DNA from: UTCHB3 sp964625575
GTDB taxonomy: Bacteria > Bacteroidota > Ignavibacteria > Ignavibacteriales > Ignavibacteriaceae
Direction: 5' to 3'
DNA length: 64,000 nt
Assembly: GCA_964625575.1 (NCBI GenBank)
Contig: CAZVBQ010000003.1
Location: 186,001 to 250,000, forward strand
Part shown: positions 54,292 to 62,431 of the stretch, piece by piece
Position numbering within the stretch: position 1 is the stretch's first letter
How the letters are laid out: each line of letters opens with the position of its first letter
Translations under genes and position numbers: made by a program
Notes under the pieces: generated by a model
What the model was told of the DNA's origin: nothing
The model's input: the letters and a program-made list of their open reading frames with translations, nothing else
Databases searched by the model: none

Positions 54292-56487
54292 GTGGCGGGA
54301 CTTAATGACTCGATAAGCAAGCTGCAACTTGTTGGCCCTGCCCGTGCCAAGGCCTTCAAGAACGCCGGGATCGTCACCGTTCGCGATCTTCTTTGGTATT
54401 TCCCGTTCAGGCACATCGACCGGACAACGATCCTCACCATAGGAAAGGCTCATGATCTCGTCAGAACAGGCTTTTCGAATGAACTCACCCTGATCGGGAA
54501 AGTGCAGGAATCAAAGGTTGTTAACGCGGGTAAAAGAAAGATTCTCGCCGTCAGGGTAACGGATAAAACCGGCGAACTTGACTGTATCTGGTTTCAAGGA
54601 ATCGAATATTTTTCAAAAGCATTCTCACAAGGGCAGACACTCGCCATATCCGGCAAGCCATCTCTTTCGAAAAGGGGTGACTTCCAGATCATCCATCCCG
54701 TTTTTGACAGACTCACCGATGACGAGAGCGTCAATTTCTTCAATACCGGCAAGATCATCCCGGTTTACTCTGTTAATCAGTTCTTCAAGGAAGCGGGTCT
54801 TGGCGAAACAGGTATCCGCAGGATCATAGAACGGGCGCTTTCCACCTATTTTAACGATATTGAAGAGACACTTCCCATCACGATAATCGAGAAGCACGAT
54901 CTCGCCCCGCTGAAGGAAACAATTCGCGAACTGCACCAGCCAACTTCCACAATCAATGTTCAAAAAGCCCGTAAGAGGCTAAAATTCGAGGAGTTTTTCT
55001 TCTTCCAGATAAACGCGTTGGCAAACAGGGAGAAATTCAGAAGTACCAATAAGGGGATTCAGTTCCGGGTAAGAACGGGGCTTGTGAAAGCCCTGATCGA
55101 AAGCCTCCCCTTTCAACTCACCAAGGCACAGCTTCGCGTCTTGACCGAAATAAAAAATGACATGTTCGCACCACAGCCGATGATGCGCCTTCTTCAGGGT
55201 GATGTCGGAAGCGGAAAAACGGTAGTTGCCCTGATTGCAATGCTTATCGCGATTGATTCAGGATATCAAGCCACGATGATGGTCCCAACCGAAGTACTGG
55301 CAGCGCAACACTTCAAAAGCCTTTCAAAATTGCTCGATCTACTTAAAGGGAAAGGCGGTGAACACGATCTCAAGATCGAACTCCTCACCGGAAGCACGCC
55401 GGTGAAAGAACGGAGAAGAATCGCGGGATCGCTCGCTGATGGGACGATAGACATACTTGTAGGCACGCACGCGTTATTCGAAGATAATGTCGAATTCCGG
55501 CAACTCGGACTGATCGTGATCGACGAACAGCATAGGTTTGGGGTTGAACAGCGCGCGCGCCTGATCCGGAAATCGGAGATGCCCGACGTTCTTGTAATGA
55601 CTGCCACTCCCATACCCCGCACGCTGACAATGACGGTTTTCGGCGAACTTGACGTCTCAATTATCGATGAACTCCCTGCCAACCGTGTGCCAATACGAAC
55701 CGCGATCAGAGGTGAATCGGCACTTGGAGGGGTATATAATTTTATCAGGTCAGAGGTAAAGAACGGGAGACAGGCATTCATCGTATTCCCGCTGGTTGAA
55801 GAGTCGGAGAAGCTCGATCTGAAAGCCGCCGAACAGGGTTATGAAGAGATCTCAACGCGTCACCTCTCAGATCTGAAGGTCGGACTGCTGCACGGCAGGA
55901 TGAAATGGAAGGAAAAAGAGGAAGTGATGAACCGCTTCGCCGGAAGTGAGTACGATGTCCTCGTATCAACCACGGTGATCGAGGTTGGCGTGGATATCCC
56001 CAACGCCACTGTGATGGTAATAAATGAAGCTCACAGATTTGGACTGTCGCAACTGCATCAGCTAAGAGGAAGAATCGGACGTGGCGCGGAAAGGTCATAT
56101 TGCATTCTCGTCACCCGGGATGAGATAGTTGCCTCCGCCGGAAGACTTCACCAGCAGATCGAGTACCTGCCTCAACACATCCTTGACCGTTGGAGATCAA
56201 TAACCCGCCTGAAAGCAATGGAGCAAAGCAGCGACGGGTTCAAACTTTCAGAGATCGACCTTAAAATGAGGGGCCCCGGCGATATTTTTGGGAAGAAACA
56301 GAGCGGGATCCCCGAGTTCCGCTACTGCGATCTCGCTAACGATTCAGGAATAATGTTCGCCGCCAAGGAGCAGGCTCAATCGGTTCTTGACAATGATCCG
56401 GATCTAAAAAAAGAGGAGAACGCGGTTATCGCGCGCACCCTCGAAAAATTACTGCAATCAGGCGATAGCTTCTACGGTATCGGTTAG
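54292..56487 (+). CDS. recG: ATP-dependent DNA helicase RecG
   Basis: 731 residues from a GTG start with AGG nearby; no ATG candidate fits the conserved N terminus (ISKLQLVGPARAKAF). An N-terminal wedge OB domain (about 60-160) precedes helicase motifs: Walker A GDVGSGKT, DEQHRFGVEQR (motif II and following), TATPIPRTL (motif III), IEVGVDIPNATVMV and QLRGRIGRG (motifs V, VI). It rescues stalled forks and processes Holliday junctions. The stop codon overlaps that of the convergent AlkD-like gene. Confidence 0.96.
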   Translation: MAGLNDSISKLQLVGPARAKAFKNAGIVTVRDLLWYFPFRHIDRTTILTIGKAHDLVRTGFSNELTLIGKVQESKVVNAGKRKILAVRVTDKTGELDCIWFQGIEYFSKAFSQGQTLAISGKPSLSKRGDFQIIHPVFDRLTDDESVNFFNTGKIIPVYSVNQFFKEAGLGETGIRRIIERALSTYFNDIEETLPITIIEKHDLAPLKETIRELHQPTSTINVQKARKRLKFEEFFFFQINALANREKFRSTNKGIQFRVRTGLVKALIESLPFQLTKAQLRVLTEIKNDMFAPQPMMRLLQGDVGSGKTVVALIAMLIAIDSGYQATMMVPTEVLAAQHFKSLSKLLDLLKGKGGEHDLKIELLTGSTPVKERRRIAGSLADGTIDILVGTHALFEDNVEFRQLGLIVIDEQHRFGVEQRARLIRKSEMPDVLVMTATPIPRTLTMTVFGELDVSIIDELPANRVPIRTAIRGESALGGVYNFIRSEVKNGRQAFIVFPLVEESEKLDLKAAEQGYEEISTRHLSDLKVGLLHGRMKWKEKEEVMNRFAGSEYDVLVSTTVIEVGVDIPNATVMVINEAHRFGLSQLHQLRGRIGRGAERSYCILVTRDEIVASAGRLHQQIEYLPQHILDRWRSITRLKAMEQSSDGFKLSEIDLKMRGPGDIFGKKQSGIPEFRYCDLANDSGIMFAAKEQAQSVLDNDPDLKKEENAVIARTLEKLLQSGDSFYGIG

Positions 56488-57164
56488 ATCAGTTTCGCCT
56501 GTATCCGCGGTGAAGAGAGATGTTTCACGCAATCGGGCGCCTGACATGAGTTGAATCCATAATCAACTTCCACTTTCCCGATCTTTCTCGCCACTCCAAG
56601 AGCCCTTTCATTTAGCGTCTTGTTTATCTGACCCAGCCCAAGCAGACAGTTGTTCATGGCATCCTTCACAAAATTCTCTTCGCCTTGAATCTCTCTCTCG
56701 ATCCTCTCCAATATTTGTGAAGCGAACTCAGTCTTAACGGGTTTTTCACCCTTGATCATACCTGCCAAAAGATTGAATCCGATCCTCCGTTTCAGGTCGT
56801 TTTTCTCATTGATCCACTCCAAAACCAGTTCTTTCTTGAACGGTACGGCACTTAAAAGGTTTGACACATAGGCGTAAGACATCATCCAGAAGTCGAGGTC
56901 GTTAAGTTGCTCTTCGACGCGTTCCCGGGTGAGTTGTTTTGGATCGTCAATCAAAACGGAGATGATCCGCATGTCGTAATTTCTCTGCTCCCAAAGTTCA
57001 CGGGCAAGCACCACGTCTTGTTTCAACTTTTTAGTGAATGCCTTTATTTTGGTAAGGCCGATCCCGTAAGTTGACATGTTTGAGAGACCAGCGTTCTCCC
57101 AAGATCTGATTCCCCTCTCGTCTTTGTTTTCTTCCAGCCACGCTTTGATCTCGTTGAGGTTCAT
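56484..57164 (-). CDS. AlkD-like DNA alkylation repair protein
   Basis: 226 residues from the ATG at 57164; the frame stays open upstream but that part overlaps the divergent lipoprotein region. Helical HEAT-repeat protein: MSTYGIGLTKIKAFTKKL, ARELWEQRNYDMRIISV, DFWMMSYAYVSNLLSAVPFK and VDYGFNSCQAPDC. This pattern belongs to the alkylation-repair HEAT family related to AlkD glycosylase, though some members act otherwise. Stop codons overlap with recG (56484-56487), both tail to tail. Confidence 0.82.
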   Translation of the reverse strand: MNLNEIKAWLEENKDERGIRSWENAGLSNMSTYGIGLTKIKAFTKKLKQDVVLARELWEQRNYDMRIISVLIDDPKQLTRERVEEQLNDLDFWMMSYAYVSNLLSAVPFKKELVLEWINEKNDLKRRIGFNLLAGMIKGEKPVKTEFASQILERIEREIQGEENFVKDAMNNCLLGLGQINKTLNERALGVARKIGKVEVDYGFNSCQAPDCVKHLSSPRIQAKLI

Positions 57165-57220
57165 TCTTATGTCCGTTTTTGTTAAATTTTGGAATGCATA
57201 ATAAAAAAATCTACCGCGAT

Positions 57221-57697
57221 ATGAAAACAATATTATTCTCATCCATTATAATTTCGTTCTATTTCACCGGATGTGTAAAAGAAAACACACCACCACCCTC
57301 ACAGGAGTATGCCGTTTTTATGACGGTTGACAAACTGTTCAAGGCTTTTGAACAGAGGGACACTCTCGCCCACGACACCCTTTGGCTGAAATCGCCCGAG
57401 CTCGTGGCGTTTGGTATTTACGACAAAGCTGAATATTTCGGTTGGGAGGAAATGCGAAGCCACATTTTACAGTCCTCACGCTTTATGCAGGCGGTACACT
57501 TTACGATCCGTTGCAAAGAGATCAGGATGTCACAATCAAAAACTGTTGCCTGGTTTGCTGTGGTCGCCGATCAGCAATACCAAACCCCAGAGGGAGTGTT
57601 TGAGAATAATAACATCCGGTACACCGGAGTGCTCGAGAAGCGCGGCACCCGCTGGCTCATCACCCAGTTCCATGGGTCTTTACCGTTTAAGCAATAA
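57221..57697 (+). CDS. Lipoprotein with NTF2/SnoaL-like domain
   Basis: 158 residues from the ATG at 57221; an earlier in-frame ATG at 57194 is possible but the signal peptide fits the later start. Lipobox YFTGC. Residues about 35-158 form one alpha+beta cone domain: TVDKLFKAFEQRDTLAH, LVAFGIYDKAEYFGWEEM, VAWFAVVADQQY, GTRWLITQFHGSLP. SnoaL-like domains bind small ligands; no active site can be assigned. Transcribed divergently from the AlkD-like gene, promoters overlapping. Confidence 0.75.
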   Translation: MKTILFSSIIISFYFTGCVKENTPPPSQEYAVFMTVDKLFKAFEQRDTLAHDTLWLKSPELVAFGIYDKAEYFGWEEMRSHILQSSRFMQAVHFTIRCKEIRMSQSKTVAWFAVVADQQYQTPEGVFENNNIRYTGVLEKRGTRWLITQFHGSLPFKQ

Positions 57698-57700
57698 AAA

Positions 57701-57723
57701 AAGCCCCCGGGTCACGAGGGCTT
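57701..57723 (-). terminator. Terminator of the secreted beta-helix protein gene
   Basis: On the minus strand: GCCCTCG, loop, CGGGGGC, then a seven-T run. It sits 28 bases after the stop of the type IX protein gene and overlaps the end of the lipoprotein gene from the other side. Confidence 0.85.
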
Positions 57724-57750
57724 GAGAGTCGAAGGTTGTTGAAAAGGAAA

Positions 57751-59328
57751 CTATTTCAACAAATTCATTTTGCGGGTGATGTTCACGTTACCCGCTTCTA
57801 ATCTGTAAACGTACACACCACTTGGAAGTGACGCGGCGTTAAACTCGGCGTTGTAAGTTCCTGCTGTCTTATACCCGTTCATGAGTTCAGCAACCTTTTC
57901 ACCCATCACGTTGTACACGTTAAGTCTTACGTTGCTTGCTTCTGGAAGCGAGTAACGGATAACTGTGCTTGGGTTGAACGGATTTGGATAATTCTGCGAC
58001 AATTCGAACTTGACAGGAGCTTCGGTGCCAAATTCTTCAACTGAAGTGGTGCCGTCGAAGCGAGCCCAACCTGCTGTCCAGTCAGTTGTTCCAAAAGCAC
58101 CTCTGAAGGTGGCTGTCTGATCGAAGAAACCATCCGCGGGAGGAACGAGTCCGCCTGTAAGAAGCGGTGAACCGTTCTGAAGTGTCGCCTTCGGCATCGA
58201 AAGATTGAATGGATCAACCATCTGCACATCAGCAATGGATGAGTAAATTGTTCCGTTCATGCTTGTGGTAAACCAGTTGTCGATTACAAATGTGCCGTTT
58301 GATCTGGCAGTGTCAAGTGCCTTGGTTGACTGAACGACCACCGAATTTTTTACGTAGTTGTTACCGTTCACAGCGCCATTTATGGTACCGGTGCTCTCAA
58401 GAAGAATACCTGTTGGCCAGCCTGCGATCACTGCATTGGCGATCTTGTTCTGTGAATTTCTTCTGAGGTGCATACCTCTTCTATAGAGGGAGTTAATGTT
58501 TACACCAGGCGAGCTGATAGGTCCGATGAGTGTAACGTTAAACCATTCAGGTGAGGTAAGCGGGGTGTTGTTCGAACCTGTTCCGTCGTTATCTGACTCA
58601 AAACCGTTCGACTGTGACTGGTCAGCGATTGCTGGATCACGGAAGCCGACGAGAAACTGGAGCTTGCCGCTGAAACCGAAATCGGTGTCGAAATCGTCAT
58701 CCCAGCCTCTGTAAGCGATCAGGTGCTTCGCGTTAACAGTTCCACCGAACCACTCAAAAGAGTCATCACCACTATAGCTAACCTGAATGTAGTCAAGTGT
58801 GGTGCCTCTTCCAACACCGCCACAGGTAAGACCGTTGATCTCATTGTTCAGGCTGAAAGCGATACCGGGATACTCGATCCTTACATATCTTAAGATTCCG
58901 CTGTTGTCATCAGGATTGTTACCACCGTAAGAGTCACCGGGACCTTCGATCGCGGTGGTACCACCTGGAACGTTAATAGGAGCGTTACCGAGTATGATCA
59001 CTCCACCCCAATCGCCGTAAGTAGGAGTTCTTGAAGCGCCGGGTTTGGTGAACTCTGACGTGAAAACGATAGGAGCGTTGGCTGTACCGTCAGCGATGAT
59101 CTTTCCACCCGGTTTGATGATGAGTGTACCTTGTGAACTGTTCTCACCGTAGATAACGGTTCCCGGTTCAATGGTAAGAGTGGCACCGGCCTGAACACGC
59201 ACGAATCCCTTCAGAACATAAGTGTTATTGGATGTCAGTGTGGTATTGCTCGTAATATCACCCTGTAACGGGATCTGAGCAAAAGCACCAACAGCCAAAA
59301 CCAACATAAAAACGAACAACCTGTACAT
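57751..59328 (-). CDS. Type IX-secreted beta-helix protein
   Basis: 525 residues. Signal peptide MYRLFVFMLVLAVGAFAQ. Residues about 25-420 look like a parallel beta-helix (repeated GTLIIKPGGKIIADGT, ILRYVRIEYPGIAF, LDYIQVSYSGDDSFEWFGG). The C-terminal 80 residues are a type IX sorting domain: SQNYPNPFNPSTVIRYSLP, YNVMGEKVAEL, LPSGVYVYRLEAG and final KMNLLK. It should be exported through the outer membrane and anchored or released. It lies downstream of a TonB-dependent receptor, with a 140-base spacer; both may answer the same nutrient signal. Confidence 0.9.
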   Translation of the reverse strand: MYRLFVFMLVLAVGAFAQIPLQGDITSNTTLTSNNTYVLKGFVRVQAGATLTIEPGTVIYGENSSQGTLIIKPGGKIIADGTANAPIVFTSEFTKPGASRTPTYGDWGGVIILGNAPINVPGGTTAIEGPGDSYGGNNPDDNSGILRYVRIEYPGIAFSLNNEINGLTCGGVGRGTTLDYIQVSYSGDDSFEWFGGTVNAKHLIAYRGWDDDFDTDFGFSGKLQFLVGFRDPAIADQSQSNGFESDNDGTGSNNTPLTSPEWFNVTLIGPISSPGVNINSLYRRGMHLRRNSQNKIANAVIAGWPTGILLESTGTINGAVNGNNYVKNSVVVQSTKALDTARSNGTFVIDNWFTTSMNGTIYSSIADVQMVDPFNLSMPKATLQNGSPLLTGGLVPPADGFFDQTATFRGAFGTTDWTAGWARFDGTTSVEEFGTEAPVKFELSQNYPNPFNPSTVIRYSLPEASNVRLNVYNVMGEKVAELMNGYKTAGTYNAEFNAASLPSGVYVYRLEAGNVNITRKMNLLK

Positions 59329-59404
59329 ATTGCCTCTATTTGTTTAGTTAATCGAAAAATCTGCGTCAATCACTAAAATCCGTGTTCATCTGCGAGCTGT
59401 AAAT

Positions 59405-59455
59405 TTTCAGCCTTCAGCCATCAGCCATCAGCCTTCAGCCTTCAGCCTTCAGCCT
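59405..59455. repeat. Heptamer tandem array (TTCAGCC/ATCAGCC)7, copy E
   Basis: Seven contiguous heptamers from 59406 to 59454: two TTCAGCC, two ATCAGCC, three TTCAGCC. Upstream (59350-59400) are ATCTGCG/ATCCGTG-type direct repeats like those in copy C. It fills the spacer between the TonB receptor and the type IX protein genes. Confidence 0.7.
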
Positions 59456-59468
59456 CTGACACTCCACA

Positions 59469-62243
59469 CTAAAACTTATATGAAAAGCCAAGTGAAAGAT
59501 CCGCCCCTCTCTTTATTCTGAGCGATGTTTTGTCACCACCCGGAGCCTTCTGAACTGTCAGGTAATCCTGAGCGAGGATATCCTTCGCGGCAAATTTCAG
59601 GGTGAGATCATTTGTGATGTTTTGTGAAACTGTGAAGTCAACCTGGTCTCTCGGCATTTCGACAACATCACCCAAGCCACCGAAGCCAACTTTAAGGATC
59701 TTCTGGCCCACTTTATTGTAGACCAGTGAAGCGGAAAATCCACCGTCGTAATTGTCGTAATAAAGTCCGGCATTAAGTACATATTCAGCCTGACCCTGCA
59801 TCGGACGGGTGGTTTCCTGATAGGTGGTGCCGGTCTGGTTCTGATTGTCAAACTCCACTTCCGACTTGATATAGCTCGCGTTACCAACAAAAGCGAGACC
59901 AAAGAGGGAGTGATGGATGAAATCGAGTGATTTTCTCACTTCCAGCTCAACACCATAGTTGTTGGCTTTCTGCGCGTTCTTAAATGAGCGGATAGGCTCA
60001 AAGGATGAAGATGGCAGGAATACCTGCTCGATCGGGTCGGTAAAGCTCTTGTAAAAGAATCCTAGGGCGATCAGATCAGCTGCCCTCGCGGGATAATATT
60101 CAAATCTTATATCGTAATTGTTCACGAGCGTGCGCTTCAGGTTGATGTTACCCTGAACGATCTCATTCTCGAGGAAGTCATAGTAGCTGAATGGCGCGAT
60201 TTCTCTGAACTCGGGTCTGGCAAGTGTTTTTGAGTAAGCCATTCGTACATTTATCTGTTCAGTCGGATGATAAGTGAAGTTCACAGCCGGGAGGAAATCG
60301 TGGTACTCAGGAGCCGTTTTGGCTTCCTCACCTGTAAGGGTTTTTGAAGCAAGTTCCTGGCGTGAATATTCGTATCGTACACCGGTGACGAGTTTGAACG
60401 TGTTCTCGTAGGCAAAATCAACAGCGAAATATGAAGCAATAATCGACTGATTCGAGTTGTAAGAGTCGGAAGGCTTCGTCACTTCGGTAATCTCTATGAA
60501 GTTCGGACCAAAGTTCGCGGGGTCAAAAATCTTGTCTACTGAAAGTTGCAGGATGCTGTCTTTTGCCATGAAATTACCACCGGGTTTGTTCTTGAACCCA
60601 AAACTGCGGGCACTGAAATCACGGTTCTTGAGGTCATAGGCAAACCCGGTTTTAATAGCAGGAAGATTGGGGTTTTCAAATGGTTTGAAGTGAAAATCGA
60701 TGTTCGCTCCCCTGTTAATATCGATCAGGTTGCCGTAATAACGGGTGGCAAGCGACTGATCGAGCTGAAAACGGAGAGGCTCTTCTTCACCAAGCGGTTT
60801 TGAGTAGATGTACCGTCTCGCGTCGGGTTCATCCCTCTTCGACTGGGCATAGTTGGCATTCCAGGTAACCTTCAGACCGCTCAGCAGATCAAGAAAATGT
60901 TCACCGATAACCTGAGTTGAGAAAAGATTTCTCGTAACATATCGCATCGAGGTCTGGTCACGGTAGTCGGGATTATTATAGTAGGCTCCAACGAGATTGG
61001 TCACCTCGTCATCAGAGTTCTGACTGAACACATTCTTGATGCTGAACTTGTTGTTTAACCCTAATTTATATGATATATTCAACAATCCACCGATCATTAC
61101 GGAATTTTTGTAGTTTCGCCCGTTATATTCATAACGCGGACCGTCAAAAGTATAATTGTTTCTCTCCATTTGCTGCGCTTCATTCGAATTTGAATAAGTC
61201 AATGAAGCAATAACACCTAACAGATCGTTCCCATAAAAGGAGAATTTATCCCCGAAGGAAAGATTAAAGCCCGCGTTCAGAGGAAGTGAAGTGGAGCTTA
61301 GCGCCCAGGTATTTGAAAATGATCTTCCGATCGTCTGAAGAGCCACGGGGTCTGCACTGCTCAACCGTGTCCCCGGTACGAGTGAAGGAAGAGCTCTTGT
61401 GCCGTCATCGTTTCCAAGCCATCTTGAGCCACCATTGTATGTGAAGGCATCTTTCCCCGTTCCAAAAGTGTTGTAAGATGAGGACAAGCTGAGATTGACA
61501 AAGAGTTTTTCAGGGAATTCGATGGTTTTGATCTGAACAAGGCCGCCGGTAAAATCAGCGGGTTTGTCCGGCGTGAAAGTTTTTGCTGTAATTATGCTCT
61601 CGATGAGGTTCGCGGGAAAGATATCGTATGAAAATGATTTTTTCTCCGGCTCTGTGCTTGGAAGGTTCGCGCCATTAAGCATTGTATTGTTGTATCTGTC
61701 ACCTACTCCCCTGATGTAGGCAAACTTGCCGTCGGCAATGGTTACACCGGTCATTTTCTTGAGCACATCGGCACCGTCGGAGCTTCCGTTCTTGCTGATC
61801 ATCTCACCTGAAATTCCCTCGACTATCTCGAGTGAATTTTTCTGCTCTTTTACGATGGAAGATTCAGTATTCTGAAGTGCTTCCGCTGTCACCACCACTT
61901 CTTTCATTGTCGCGGATGCTTCTTCAAGCGTCACGTCAACTTTGGTGGTCTGCCCTGCTTTTACAACCACATTTTCGATTACTATGGTATTGTACGAAAT
62001 AAATGAAACTTTAAGCTTGTATGTGCCTTCCGGTACCTTCGCGATGGTATATTTACCGTCAAGATCGGCAGTGGCACCGAGTTTGGTTCCTTCCACGATC
62101 ACGTTCGCGCCGGTGAGAAGGTCATTTCCGTTTTTTCCGGTGACTTTACCGGAAATCATCCCTGTCTGCGCGAACACAGAGGGCATGAACAACGAAAAGA
62201 GTATTAAAAAAGTGAATTTCTTCATGGTGAAGTTGTTTAACAT
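59469..62243 (-). CDS. TonB-dependent receptor with CarboxypepD_reg domain
   Basis: 924 residues from the ATG at 62243, chosen for GAGGAAACAA just before it; an internal ATG at 62225 would also give a full signal peptide. After the signal comes a carboxypeptidase-regulatory-like domain (GKVTGKNGNDLLTGANV to LKVSFISYN, about residues 25-95), a plug with EVVVTAEALQNTES and VADVLKKMTGV-like region around 105-220, and a barrel ending in LSLGFSYKF. The final Phe fits outer-membrane insertion. The substrate is unknown; the Pho-box-like repeats upstream hint at phosphate or phosphorus compounds. Confidence 0.92.
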   Translation of the reverse strand: MLNNFTMKKFTFLILFSLFMPSVFAQTGMISGKVTGKNGNDLLTGANVIVEGTKLGATADLDGKYTIAKVPEGTYKLKVSFISYNTIVIENVVVKAGQTTKVDVTLEEASATMKEVVVTAEALQNTESSIVKEQKNSLEIVEGISGEMISKNGSSDGADVLKKMTGVTIADGKFAYIRGVGDRYNNTMLNGANLPSTEPEKKSFSYDIFPANLIESIITAKTFTPDKPADFTGGLVQIKTIEFPEKLFVNLSLSSSYNTFGTGKDAFTYNGGSRWLGNDDGTRALPSLVPGTRLSSADPVALQTIGRSFSNTWALSSTSLPLNAGFNLSFGDKFSFYGNDLLGVIASLTYSNSNEAQQMERNNYTFDGPRYEYNGRNYKNSVMIGGLLNISYKLGLNNKFSIKNVFSQNSDDEVTNLVGAYYNNPDYRDQTSMRYVTRNLFSTQVIGEHFLDLLSGLKVTWNANYAQSKRDEPDARRYIYSKPLGEEEPLRFQLDQSLATRYYGNLIDINRGANIDFHFKPFENPNLPAIKTGFAYDLKNRDFSARSFGFKNKPGGNFMAKDSILQLSVDKIFDPANFGPNFIEITEVTKPSDSYNSNQSIIASYFAVDFAYENTFKLVTGVRYEYSRQELASKTLTGEEAKTAPEYHDFLPAVNFTYHPTEQINVRMAYSKTLARPEFREIAPFSYYDFLENEIVQGNINLKRTLVNNYDIRFEYYPARAADLIALGFFYKSFTDPIEQVFLPSSSFEPIRSFKNAQKANNYGVELEVRKSLDFIHHSLFGLAFVGNASYIKSEVEFDNQNQTGTTYQETTRPMQGQAEYVLNAGLYYDNYDGGFSASLVYNKVGQKILKVGFGGLGDVVEMPRDQVDFTVSQNITNDLTLKFAAKDILAQDYLTVQKAPGGDKTSLRIKRGADLSLGFSYKF

Positions 62244-62275
62244 TTGTTTCCTCAAATTATTTTTCTTCGACGCTC

Positions 62276-62331
62276 CAAATTTCGCCCCTGAATGTTAAGC
62301 CAATGTTAAGCCATAATTATCTAAATGTTAA
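62276..62331 (-). promoter_or_regulatory. Pho-box-like 11-bp repeats and promoter of the TonB receptor
   Basis: On the minus strand three TTAACATT units lie at 11-base intervals (starts at 62331, 62309 and 62298), with a weak unit between the first and second. In the 8+3 frame two read CTTAACAT, 7 of 8 to the cyanobacterial Pho box YTTAACCW. Seven bases after the array is GAAATTTG (62283-62276), one mismatch from the -7 box. The layout is that of a PhoB-type activator site directly upstream of a promoter. Confidence 0.55.
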
Positions 62332-62394
62332 TTCGGCTTCACTTCCCTTAGGCGGTGCAAACCCCTTTACCCGTGTCAGACCTTTATGAATGCG

Positions 62395-62402
62395 TATATT
62401 TA
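62395..62402 (+). promoter_or_regulatory. Possible -7 element for nadE
   Basis: TATATTTA lies 30 bases before the nadE ATG, one base from TAnnTTTG. No good TTTG box is found upstream, so this is tentative. Confidence 0.3.
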
Positions 62403-62431
62403 CCTTTTGCATTTATTAAATTCCCGAGAAA

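Noticed and set aside
59405..59455. Possible CRISPR-like array
   Set aside because: Units are seven bases and contiguous, with no spacers and no cas gene nearby.
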